The notes under the pieces are model-generated. The model ran no database searches. It had not been told where the DNA came from and worked only from the letters and a program-made list of their open reading frames with translations. Below are positions 26,982 to 34,679 of a DNA stretch of 61,082 bases, piece by piece; position 1 is the first letter of the stretch; each line of letters opens with the position of its first letter. Made by a program: the position numbers and the translations under genes. The DNA is taken from NCBI GenBank assembly GCA_030448105.1, contig JAUJNP010000004.1, positions 30,959-92,040 on the forward strand. Direction: 5' to 3'. The stretch comes from Acidimicrobiales bacterium. Its GTDB lineage: Bacteria > Actinomycetota > Acidimicrobiia > Acidimicrobiales > Iamiaceae.

Positions 26982-28398
26982 TCGCCAGGAAGTGGTCGCA
27001 GTTGCGGGCGGCGATGGCCATGATGGCGGCCTGGGGGTTGACGCCGGGAGCGTCGGGCAGGAGGGCGGCGTCGTTCACCCGCAGGTTGGTCGTGCCCCAC
27101 ACCCGCCCGTAGCTGTCGGCTCCGGTGCGCGAGCGGTCCTCGCCGATGCGCACGGTGGAGGTCATGTGCACCGTCATCAGGTTGGCGCGGGTGCGGGTGA
27201 CGGTGTCCCACCAACCGGCCAGCTCGTCGGGACGGCGCACGACGGGAGCGCCGGTGACCGACGGGTACAGCTCGGTGGCCCCCGCCGCCAGGAGGGCCTC
27301 GCCCAGGTGGATCAGGCCTCGGGCCAGCCGGCTCAGGTCGGCCTCGGTGAGGCGGTAGGTGACCACCGGCGAACGGAGGCCGGGCACCGCCACCACCCGG
27401 CCGGCGGCCTCGCTGCGGATGGCGGCGTAGTACACGCCGATGTGCTCCCAGCCGTCCATGTCCTTGGCGTGCTCGGCGGAGGATTCGGCCAGGGCCATGG
27501 CCACGTGGCCGCGCCGGCTGGCCGAGCCACCGATGGTGAGGTTGGGCGCGAACTCGGTGATGCGGTGCATCGGGACGTCGCGGTGGTCGACCGGATGGGG
27601 GAAGCGGGCGGCGATCTTGATGGTGGGGTGGAGCTTGAGGCCCGGGCCGATGTTGGCCCGGAAGCCGCTGCGCTGGAGGAGGGCCGGTGAGTGGATGGCC
27701 CCACCGCACACGAAGACGTGGTCGGCCCGGATGGTGAGGTCCTCCACGAAGCCGTCCTCGGGGTGACGCCGGCATCGCGCGCCCACGACGCGGTCACCCT
27801 CGCGGAGGAGCTTCACGACCCGGCAGTCGGGGATGAGCCGGGCACCGGCCGAGACCGCCTTGGGGATGAGCGTGCGGGCCATCGTCTGCTTGGTTCCCCG
27901 GCCGGAGCCGTCGTAGCTGACGACCCGGGCGAACTCCACCGCCCGCCAGTCGAGCTTGATGGCGCCCCGCTCGAGCACGGCCGACGACGGTGGAGGAGCG
28001 CCCGGCAGCTTCGACACGGTGAGCTCCGCCTCGATGCGCTCGGCGTACCGGTCGAGGGTGGAGGGCGTGAAGTCCTCGATGCGGTAGCGCCCGCGCCACT
28101 CCTCGCTCAGGTCCGGAGGAAGCCGGTGCCAGAGCCCGCTGTTGATCTCGGTGCTGCCCCCGACGCAGCGACCCTCGGCGAAGGCCACCGGTGGCGCGCC
28201 CAGGGCGGCCGAGGCACCGCGGTGGCGGTACTTGGCGACCATCTCGTCCAGCGAGAGCGGCTCGTGGGCGTCAGGATCGACCCACGGGCCCTCCTCCACC
28301 ACGGTGACCGAACGACCGGCGGCGGACAGCGCGGCGGCGGTGACGGCCCCGCCCGCCCCCGAGCCGATGACGAGGATGTCGGTCTCCACCGTCCTCAC
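26974..28398 (-). CDS. GMC-family FAD oxidoreductase
   Basis: A 474-residue flavoprotein. The FAD dinucleotide-binding motif is ILVIGSGAGGAVTAAALSAA (about residues 9-28). GRCVGGSTEINSGLW is the GMC second FAD-contact motif, FVCGGAIHSPALLQRSG matches the GMC signature 2 pattern, and the C-terminal VWGTTNLRVNDAALLPDAPG-type region with NPQAAIMA holds the usual flavin/active-site segment. Substrates of this family are alcohols, sugars or sterols. It is cotranscribed with a small protein (28395-28709) and two SDRs. It is not DprE1 by fold (DprE1 is a VAO-type flavoprotein), although an analogous sugar-oxidising step is conceivable. Confidence 0.9.
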   Translation of the reverse strand: MRTVETDILVIGSGAGGAVTAAALSAAGRSVTVVEEGPWVDPDAHEPLSLDEMVAKYRHRGASAALGAPPVAFAEGRCVGGSTEINSGLWHRLPPDLSEEWRGRYRIEDFTPSTLDRYAERIEAELTVSKLPGAPPPSSAVLERGAIKLDWRAVEFARVVSYDGSGRGTKQTMARTLIPKAVSAGARLIPDCRVVKLLREGDRVVGARCRRHPEDGFVEDLTIRADHVFVCGGAIHSPALLQRSGFRANIGPGLKLHPTIKIAARFPHPVDHRDVPMHRITEFAPNLTIGGSASRRGHVAMALAESSAEHAKDMDGWEHIGVYYAAIRSEAAGRVVAVPGLRSPVVTYRLTEADLSRLARGLIHLGEALLAAGATELYPSVTGAPVVRRPDELAGWWDTVTRTRANLMTVHMTSTVRIGEDRSRTGADSYGRVWGTTNLRVNDAALLPDAPGVNPQAAIMAIAARNCDHFLANA

Positions 28399-28709
28399 CC
28401 GCCCGCCCCCGGCGCCAGCTCGTGCTCGGCGAACAGCACCAGCGAGCGCAGTAGGCGGACGTACTGGCGGACCGGCGCGAGCGGGCTCGACTCGAGGGGT
28501 TCGAGGTGGATGGTGGGCGAAGCTCCGGCTCCAGGGTGGACGAGCCTGGCCCAGGCGCCGAGGAGCAGGGATTCGGCGGCCACTCCGGCCCGGATGTGCT
28601 CGGGCAGGTCGGCGAGGGCACCCTCCACGAAGCCGGTGACCGCGTCGCGGTGGGGGCCGTCGAGGGAGCGGGTCAGGGTGGAGACGACCTGGCGCTCGAA
28701 CCAGAGCAT
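28395..28709 (-). CDS. Small protein preceding the GMC oxidoreductase
   Basis: A 104-residue protein not assigned to a family. It is helical-looking and partly hydrophobic, opening with MLWFERQVVSTLTRS, then PEHIRAGVAAESLLLGAWARL, and ending in a Gly/Pro-rich tail. ATG 28709 is supported by TAGGCT 8 bases upstream. The gene overlaps the GMC gene by 4 bases (GTGA), so the two proteins are made in a fixed ratio. Some GMC dehydrogenases have small partner subunits (for example gluconate-2-dehydrogenase subunit 3); a similar role is guessed from position only. It is the first gene of the seven-gene operon. Confidence 0.7.
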   Translation of the reverse strand: MLWFERQVVSTLTRSLDGPHRDAVTGFVEGALADLPEHIRAGVAAESLLLGAWARLVHPGAGASPTIHLEPLESSPLAPVRQYVRLLRSLVLFAEHELAPGAGG

Positions 28710-28717
28710 GACGCTGG

Positions 28718-28723
28718 AGCCTA
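28718..28723 (-). promoter_or_regulatory. -10 hexamer TAGGCT, leaderless promoter candidate
   Basis: TAGGCT on the minus strand, 8 bases before ATG 28709. It is the only evident promoter for the minus-strand operon that runs to 19844. Confidence 0.55.
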
Positions 28724-28773
28724 GGCCGACGCCCTCAGGGACAGCGACCGCTGGCACCTGCCCACCGGCGACG

Positions 28774-28779
28774 TAGGAT
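28774..28779 (+). promoter_or_regulatory. -10 hexamer TAGGAT, leaderless promoter candidate
   Basis: TAGGAT, 9 bases before ATG 28789, back to back with TAGGCT of the opposite strand. Together they form a divergent promoter pair about 50 bases apart. Confidence 0.55.
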
Positions 28780-28788
28780 CGGGGCGCC

Positions 28789-31032
28789 ATGAGCGCCGCG
28801 GGTGCCCCCACCCCCGACGCCCACCGAGCGCTCGGGGGAGGCGCCCGGCATCGACCCGCCCGGCCCGGCCCGATCGTCGGCGTGATCACCGCGATCATGG
28901 CGGGCCTGCACGTGTGGTCGACCAGGGAGATCACGTTCCTGGCGCGGAACCCGGCCGACCAGTACGGGTACCTCGCCAACGCGCGTTGGCTGAGCGGTGA
29001 CCCTCACGAGCTCCTGCTTCCCGAGCTCGCCTACTACGGCTTCGGCTACTCGCTGGCCCTCGTCCCCGTGTTCTGGCTGTTCGACGACCCCGAGCCGCTC
29101 ACCCGGGCGATTCTCGTCGTCAACGCCCTGCTGATGGCCAGCCTGGTCCCGCTCCTCTACCTGTTCTGCCGGCGGATCCTCGACGCAAAGCCGTTTACCG
29201 CAGTGGCCGCCGCCGTGGTCGGCGCGACGGTCCCGGCCACGTTCTTCGACACCTCCCTGGCCCTGGCCGAGAACCTCGTACTGCCGTTGTCGGTGGCCTC
29301 CGTGCTGGCCTGCTGGCTGTACTCGACGCCGGGTCCGCTCTGGCAGCGCGTCTGGTTCGGCCCATCCATCGCCGCGCTGTTCGCCACCCACGAACGGTTC
29401 ACGTTCGTGGTCGTGTGGGCCTTGGTCGTCATGGCCGTCGCCGCCGGCCTCCGCGTCGTCCCCGCCCGCCTCGCCGTGGGCAACATCACTCTCACCGTGG
29501 CGCTTCTGGCCGGCACCCGGCTCCTTCGGTCGGTGCTCCTCTCCACCCTCTGGGCGGGCGGCGAGCTGTCGACCAACCAGGCCGACCGCATCCCGGAGTA
29601 CTTCAAGTTCTTCGTCAACCCGACGGACTTCTATCGGCTCCTCATCGAGCTGGTCGGACACGCCTGGTACGTCGCGGTGGGCACCCTGGGCATCGCCGCC
29701 CTGGGCGTGGGGTTCCTCGTCCACCAGCTCCGGCCGCGAGGCCGGCCCCGACCGTCACCGTTCCTACGACTGCCGGCCCGCTTGGCGACGGTATTCCTCC
29801 TGGGCAGCGGGTTCGTCACGTTGATGACGTCATCGTTGTACTTCAGCCTGAACCGCTTTCCGTCCGACGGCTTCATCTTCGGTAGGTACAACGAGGCGTA
29901 CGTGCCGTTGTGGGTGGCCGCGGGAACCACCTTCGTGCTCACCGAACCACGAGCCCGTCGATTGGTGAGGAGCACCCTGGCCCTGGTGCTGGTGATCGCC
30001 GGTCTCACCCTGGCCCTGGTGGCCGGCCGCAGCCCGGGGGACCTCGACCTGTTCTACACGCCGTTCGGCGTGCCCGACGTGGCCCGCTTCGCCCACCCGC
30101 CGGGCGACCTGGTCGCGAAGGCTACGGCGGTGGCCCTCGGGGCGCTGGCGCTGCTCGCCATCTGTGGGCGGTACCTGCGGGCTCGTCACCTCCTGCTCGT
30201 GCCCTTGTCGGTGTGGCTGGCCCTCGGGGGTATGAGCCAGGTGACCAGCGACCACCGACTGGGGCGCTGGCAACTCCCGGACCGGGTCGAGGCGCTCGGG
30301 GTGGAGCGCGTCGCGGTGAGCACGGATCGCCGCACGGCCCCGCCGCCCCACTACCTCTTCCACCTGCCGGACCTGCACGCCGTAGCCTGGTCCCCATCCC
30401 GTGGCGAACCGCCGGAGCCATGGGTGTTCCACTCGCTCCGCTCCCCGGAGCTGCTGGTCCGAGGCGGTCGCATCGCGCTCATCGACGATCGCGCCGGTTC
30501 TCCCTTCCATGCCTCCTTCGCGGTCGCCCTGTGGGTCCTGCCGGGGGCGGACCAGGCCGAGCTCGAGCGGCACGGCAAGCTCCTGCCGGCCGGTTTCCCG
30601 ACGGCTCTGCCCCCGGCAGCGCGACGAGCCGAGCTGCGCTTGGTCGGCGCTGACGCCACCGCCCACCTCCGAGCTCGTACCGGCGGGGACCTTCGCCTGA
30701 AGATTCGGGGCCGCCATGCCGGCGAGGGCGCGCCGTGGCCCGACGCGAGCAGCTTCGACCGGCCGGGGCGGGTGCGTGTCGGCGCCCGTCCCAAGGTCGC
30801 GGGGGCGAATGGTGTGGCTCCTGCCCCCGCTTACGTCGAGCTTCCGTCGTGGACCTACCCCGGTGAGGAGTTCCACGTCACCCTCAGGTTGCGGGCCGTC
30901 GACCAACAGGGAGAGCGGCTTCCGCCGGGCCGCTACGAGTACGCGGTGGACATGGAACAGGTCGGCTACGGGCGGTTCTCGCCCGCCGGCATGGAGCCGT
31001 TGCAGATCAGCCTGGAGGTGACCGACAGGTAG
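28789..31032 (+). CDS. Polytopic membrane protein with large extracytoplasmic C-terminal domain
   Basis: A 747-residue protein of unknown function. About 11 helices lie between residues ~27 and ~480. The first loop has RNPADQYGYLANARWLSGD, which resembles the acidic first loop of GT-C enzymes, and AENLVLPLSVASVL and HERFTFVVVWALVV fall in later helices. The remaining ~260 residues are non-membranous and probably outside, with beta-rich stretches and a C-terminal PPGRYEYAVDMEQVGYGRF. No close relative was recognised in the window, unlike the family A and B proteins. A membrane glycosyltransferase is the best guess from topology and neighbours. ATG 28789 fits the TAGGAT promoter. Confidence 0.8.
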   Translation: MSAAGAPTPDAHRALGGGARHRPARPGPIVGVITAIMAGLHVWSTREITFLARNPADQYGYLANARWLSGDPHELLLPELAYYGFGYSLALVPVFWLFDDPEPLTRAILVVNALLMASLVPLLYLFCRRILDAKPFTAVAAAVVGATVPATFFDTSLALAENLVLPLSVASVLACWLYSTPGPLWQRVWFGPSIAALFATHERFTFVVVWALVVMAVAAGLRVVPARLAVGNITLTVALLAGTRLLRSVLLSTLWAGGELSTNQADRIPEYFKFFVNPTDFYRLLIELVGHAWYVAVGTLGIAALGVGFLVHQLRPRGRPRPSPFLRLPARLATVFLLGSGFVTLMTSSLYFSLNRFPSDGFIFGRYNEAYVPLWVAAGTTFVLTEPRARRLVRSTLALVLVIAGLTLALVAGRSPGDLDLFYTPFGVPDVARFAHPPGDLVAKATAVALGALALLAICGRYLRARHLLLVPLSVWLALGGMSQVTSDHRLGRWQLPDRVEALGVERVAVSTDRRTAPPPHYLFHLPDLHAVAWSPSRGEPPEPWVFHSLRSPELLVRGGRIALIDDRAGSPFHASFAVALWVLPGADQAELERHGKLLPAGFPTALPPAARRAELRLVGADATAHLRARTGGDLRLKIRGRHAGEGAPWPDASSFDRPGRVRVGARPKVAGANGVAPAPAYVELPSWTYPGEEFHVTLRLRAVDQQGERLPPGRYEYAVDMEQVGYGRFSPAGMEPLQISLEVTDR

Positions 31033-31035
31033 CCT
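31030..31035 (+). promoter_or_regulatory. -10 hexamer TAGCCT overlapping a stop codon
   Basis: TAGCCT starts with the TAG stop of the upstream gene and lies 6 bases before ATG 31042, matching the leaderless pattern of the region. Read-through from upstream is equally possible. Confidence 0.35.
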
Positions 31036-31041
31036 TGGCGC

Positions 31042-32481
31042 ATGCCCAAGCGCATCGGCGTCCTGGTCGTGGCGTACAACGCCGCCTCCACGCTCTCCCA
31101 GGTGCTCGACCGCATCCCGGACGACTTCCGGCCCCGGATCACCAAGGTGCTGGTGGGCGACGACCACTCCTCGGATGCGACCTACCTGGTCGGCCTCGGG
31201 TACCAGCAGATCACCGACGACCTGCCGCTGGAGGTGGTCCGCCACCCCCGCAACCTGGGCTACGGGGGCAACCAGAAGGCCGGTTACCGCTGGGCCATCG
31301 AGAACGACATCGACATCGTCGTGCTGCTCCACGGCGACGGCCAGTACGCCCCCGAGCACCTGCCCGACATGGTCGGCCCGCTCGAACGGGGCGAGGCCGA
31401 CGCCGTGTTCGGGTCCCGCATGCTCGATCCCGGCACGGCCCGGGCGGGCGGCATGCCGATGTACAAGTGGCTCGGCAACCGCATCCTGACCCGACTCGAG
31501 AACACCGTCGCCGGCGCCACGTTGTCGGAGTGGCACTCCGGCTACCGCGCCTACTCCGTCGACGCCCTGCGCGAGATCCCGTTCGAACGCAACAGCGACG
31601 GGTTCAACTTCGACACCCAGGTGATCGTCCAACTCCTCGAAGCCGGCAAGCGCATCGTCGAGGTCCCCATCCGCACCTACTACGGCGACGAGATCTGCTA
31701 CGTCAACGGCCTCAGGTACGCCAAGGACATCACCGGCGACGTGCTGCGCTACCGGGCCCACAAGATGGGGTTCGGCACCGGCGAGCTGGCCTTCGCCAGC
31801 ACCGGCTACGAGATGAAGGAGGCGGCCGACTCCTCCCACCAGCTCGTGCTCGGATGGCTGTTTCAGCGGCCTCCTGGTCGCATCCTCGACCTCGGTTGCG
31901 CCGACGGCTCGCTCGACGACCGGCTGCGGCGAGCGGGCCATGAGGTGACTGGTGTCGACCTCGACGCCCAGGAGGGGGTCAAGGAACGGGTCGATCGCTT
32001 CGTGGCCGCCGACCTCGATGCCGGGCTGCCGGTGGAGGTGATCGGGAAGTTCGACGTGGTGCTGGCCGCCGACGTGCTCGAGCACGTTCGCCAGCCCGAG
32101 CGGATCCTCGACCAGGTGCACGATGTCCTCGCCCCCGGCGGGGTCTTCGTGGTCAGCATCCCGAACTTCGGGCACTGGTACCCGCGTGCCCGGGTGGCCC
32201 TCGGGCGCTTCGACTACGACCGTCGCGGCATCCTCGACCACGACCATGTGCGCTTCTTCACTCGCCGCAGCTTCGAGAACCTGATCAGCGAGCGCGGCTG
32301 GAAGGTCCGGCGCCGTCAAGCCACCGGCCTCCCGCTCGAGGTCTTCGACCGGGGCTCCAACCGTCCTGATCCGGGCGGGAGCGGGCTCCGTCGAGCGGTC
32401 GGGGCGGCGGACCGCGCCACCGTCACCCTTCGCCCCACTCTGTTCGGCTACCAGTTCGTCTACGAGCTCACCGAGGCGTGA
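31042..32481 (+). CDS. GT2 glycosyltransferase-methyltransferase fusion
   Basis: A 479-residue two-domain protein. Residues 4-235 are a GT-A domain (VLVVAYNAASTLSQVLDRIP, GDDHSSDAT, LLHGDGQYAPE, FGSRMLDPG, WHSGYRAYS), of the kind that transfers sugars to polyprenyl phosphate. Residues ~260-420 are a class I methyltransferase (ILDLGCADGSLDDRL, VTGVDLDAQEG, VLAADVLEHVRQPERILDQV, LAPGGVFVVSIPNFGHW). It has the same domain order as the fusion at 16209-17762 but little sequence similarity outside motifs, so it seems an independent or ancient fusion. The methyltransferase half could cap the sugar product or act on a separate acceptor. It converges with the minus-strand gene at 32500. Confidence 0.88.
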   Translation: MPKRIGVLVVAYNAASTLSQVLDRIPDDFRPRITKVLVGDDHSSDATYLVGLGYQQITDDLPLEVVRHPRNLGYGGNQKAGYRWAIENDIDIVVLLHGDGQYAPEHLPDMVGPLERGEADAVFGSRMLDPGTARAGGMPMYKWLGNRILTRLENTVAGATLSEWHSGYRAYSVDALREIPFERNSDGFNFDTQVIVQLLEAGKRIVEVPIRTYYGDEICYVNGLRYAKDITGDVLRYRAHKMGFGTGELAFASTGYEMKEAADSSHQLVLGWLFQRPPGRILDLGCADGSLDDRLRRAGHEVTGVDLDAQEGVKERVDRFVAADLDAGLPVEVIGKFDVVLAADVLEHVRQPERILDQVHDVLAPGGVFVVSIPNFGHWYPRARVALGRFDYDRRGILDHDHVRFFTRRSFENLISERGWKVRRRQATGLPLEVFDRGSNRPDPGGSGLRRAVGAADRATVTLRPTLFGYQFVYELTEA

Positions 32482-32499
32482 CCCCCGGCCGGGGGAAGG

Positions 32500-34560
32500 T
32501 CACCGTCGGCCGACCAGCTCATCGCAGACGGGCGTGGCGAGGGGCCGGTTGACGAGGTCGCCGGGTATGAGGGTGGCCACCTGTAGGCGATCGTCGCGAG
32601 CGGCGTAGAGGCTCCCGAGCAGCGTCCGCCCGTCGGACACCACGCTCAGTTGGTTGAGCCGGCGGTCCATCACCACCTCGAACACGAACGGTTCGTCGGG
32701 GTCGATCTTGTAGGCATTGCCGACCACCACCCGCGACCCGGTCGATGTGAAGACGAAGGCCACCCGCCCGTTCGGCCCGGGCGCGACGGACAAGGACCGT
32801 CGGTCGCCGCCGGACCCCCCGCCGACCAGCTCGTAGCGGGCGTTCGGGGCCGGATCGGTGAGGCGGAGCGCGAGCCGGAACCGGCCGGTGGCGTTGGTGC
32901 GTTCCACCGGCCGCCAGATGTCGCCGTCGAACTGGTACAGGCCCGCGCACCGTCCCACCGCGACCAGGTCTCCCTCCTCGGCGGAGCGAGGCAGGGCACG
33001 CGCCGTTGCGATGGACCGCAGCCGAGGGGCCTGGTCGCCCGGGAGCATCCCGTCGACGTCGAGCTGCCAGGCGATCAGCTCCGCCCTCACCCGCTCGGGC
33101 ACGAACCCGTACTGGCGCTGGTAGCGCAACCCGAGGGCGAAGTTCACGTAGACGCCCGCCAGCGCCACGAGCACGAGGGCGGCGGCCAACACCCCGGCGC
33201 CGGGCGCGCCGCTGCGCACCCGGCTCGACACGTGATGGAGTCCGGCCAGGCTCGACACCACGAGCAGAGGGATGAAGTCGGCGAGGTAGCGCTGGGCGAT
33301 GTAGCCGTAGGGAAGGATCACCGCCGACCCCAGCAGGGCTCCCGCGAGGGGCGGCCCCAGGGCGGCGGCTGCGGTTCTTGTCCGACCGGCCCGTCGCCGC
33401 ACCACCGCGGTCACGCCGATCACGCCGAGAAGCACCATCCAGCCCATGGTGGCGGGCACGCTCGAGGCCCGGTCGATCCGGTCGAATCGCACCTCGCCCA
33501 CGCTCTCGGCCAGCGGCGGGAAGTCGACGAAGGGGAACTGGCGCTCGAAGGTGAGGGCGTCGGGTCGTAGGTACTGGAGGGCGGTGGTCGGCAGGTACCG
33601 GAGGCCGAAGAAGCTGTCGCCGTTCTCCCGCAGGAAGTCGGCCCGGGCCGGATCGGTCCTCGAGGCCACCTGGGCGGAGACGGGGACGCTGAACAACGTT
33701 CCGAACTTGGCGTGGTTCACATAGGCGTACAGCACCAGGGGCAAGAGGCAGGCCGCCGCCGGCCCGAGCAGCTCGCGCCAGTCCGGTCGACGCCTGGCCC
33801 GCAGGGCCATGAACGACCGAAGGCCCACGACGGCGGCGAGGGCCATGACCGGCCCGAGCCCCACCGACGCCCGGGTCAGCAGGGCCAAGGACGCGAAGAC
33901 CCCGGCCAGGGCGAGCGCCCGGGGCGACCGCTCGGACAGGTGACGGACCAGGGAGTCGTAGGCGGCCAGCGCCCAGGCGACCCCCCAGAGGATCGCCTCG
34001 TGGAAGATGTACGCCTGCCCGGCCAGGAACATCAGGCTGGAACCGGTGCCGAGCAGCAGGATGAACCCGCCCGCCGCCACCGCCTCGCCAGGGGTGACGG
34101 GCCCGCCGGGGCCGAGGAGTCGTCGGACCTGCCAGCTCAGCCGGGAGACGAAGACCATGGTGACGGCGAACGCCGCCAGCATGGACAGCTGGGTGAGGCG
34201 ACCGTCGAAGCGGTCGGTGACGGCGACGACGGGCAGTCGGAGCAGGGCGGGGAACGGGCCCTGGTACTGGTAGGACTTCCCGCCGACCACGAACGCCTCG
34301 ACCCCCAATGATCCGGTGGGCACGTCCCAGTGCAGGTCGAGCAGGCTCGCGGCCTGGGTGTCGTAGAACGCCCCGAGCGGGTGGCGCTGGGTGAGCTCGA
34401 GCCGCCCGGCGCCGAGCATCCAGATGAAGGGGACTGCGGCCAGCAGCGCGCCGGCGAGGCAGCCGCCGAGGAACCGCCGGCGGCCCCCCCCGGGGCTGGC
34501 TGGTTCGGGCGCCGCCCGCTCGGTCGGGACCGTCTCACGGCGCGCGGCGAGGTGGGGCAC
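32500..34560 (-). CDS. Polytopic membrane protein with soluble C-terminal domain
   Basis: A 686-residue protein with about 10-11 helices and a C-terminal beta-rich extracytoplasmic domain of ~190 residues that looks like a carbohydrate-binding jelly roll (GRFRLALRLTDPAPNARYEL, then VFEVVMDRRLNQLSVVSDG). The N-terminus has RRRFLGGCLAGALLAAVPF, then AGRLELTQRHPLGAFYDTQA, and SYQYQGPFPALLRLPVVAV in the first loop. GTG 34560 is favoured over 34644 because TACGAT lies 7 bases upstream of it. Function is unknown; glycosyl transfer is suggested by context. A truncated copy of its N-terminal coding region survives at 38257-38396. Confidence 0.82.
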   Translation of the reverse strand: MPHLAARRETVPTERAAPEPASPGGGRRRFLGGCLAGALLAAVPFIWMLGAGRLELTQRHPLGAFYDTQAASLLDLHWDVPTGSLGVEAFVVGGKSYQYQGPFPALLRLPVVAVTDRFDGRLTQLSMLAAFAVTMVFVSRLSWQVRRLLGPGGPVTPGEAVAAGGFILLLGTGSSLMFLAGQAYIFHEAILWGVAWALAAYDSLVRHLSERSPRALALAGVFASLALLTRASVGLGPVMALAAVVGLRSFMALRARRRPDWRELLGPAAACLLPLVLYAYVNHAKFGTLFSVPVSAQVASRTDPARADFLRENGDSFFGLRYLPTTALQYLRPDALTFERQFPFVDFPPLAESVGEVRFDRIDRASSVPATMGWMVLLGVIGVTAVVRRRAGRTRTAAAALGPPLAGALLGSAVILPYGYIAQRYLADFIPLLVVSSLAGLHHVSSRVRSGAPGAGVLAAALVLVALAGVYVNFALGLRYQRQYGFVPERVRAELIAWQLDVDGMLPGDQAPRLRSIATARALPRSAEEGDLVAVGRCAGLYQFDGDIWRPVERTNATGRFRLALRLTDPAPNARYELVGGGSGGDRRSLSVAPGPNGRVAFVFTSTGSRVVVGNAYKIDPDEPFVFEVVMDRRLNQLSVVSDGRTLLGSLYAARDDRLQVATLIPGDLVNRPLATPVCDELVGRR

Positions 34561-34567
34561 GAGGCCG

Positions 34568-34573
34568 ATCGTA
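34568..34573 (-). promoter_or_regulatory. -10 hexamer TACGAT, leaderless promoter candidate
   Basis: TACGAT on the minus strand lies 7 bases before GTG 34560 and argues that the longer frame starting at 34644 is not translated. Confidence 0.5.
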
Positions 34574-34667
34574 TGGTCTGCCCCGTACGGCGACGCTCCG
34601 GCGTCGCCTCCAGAGGCGGCATGGGGCGGGAGCTGGGGCCCCACCCTGGCGGGGGCGGATCCTGGCC

Positions 34668-34673
34668 TATCGT
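34668..34673 (+). promoter_or_regulatory. -10 hexamer TATCGT, leaderless promoter candidate
   Basis: TATCGT lies 6 bases before GTG 34680, the start of the AftB-like gene. It is divergent from the minus-strand promoter at 34568-34573. Confidence 0.55.
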
Positions 34674-34679
34674 GGCGCG

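Noticed and set aside
26974..28398. Calling the flavoprotein DprE1
   Set aside because: Its FAD and signature motifs are those of the GMC family, whereas DprE1 is a VAO-type flavoprotein; only an analogous role can be proposed.
29830..32319. 829-codon open frame on the minus strand
   Set aside because: It is the shadow of the membrane-protein and GT2-methyltransferase genes, with typical antisense Asp/His/Gly/Val composition.
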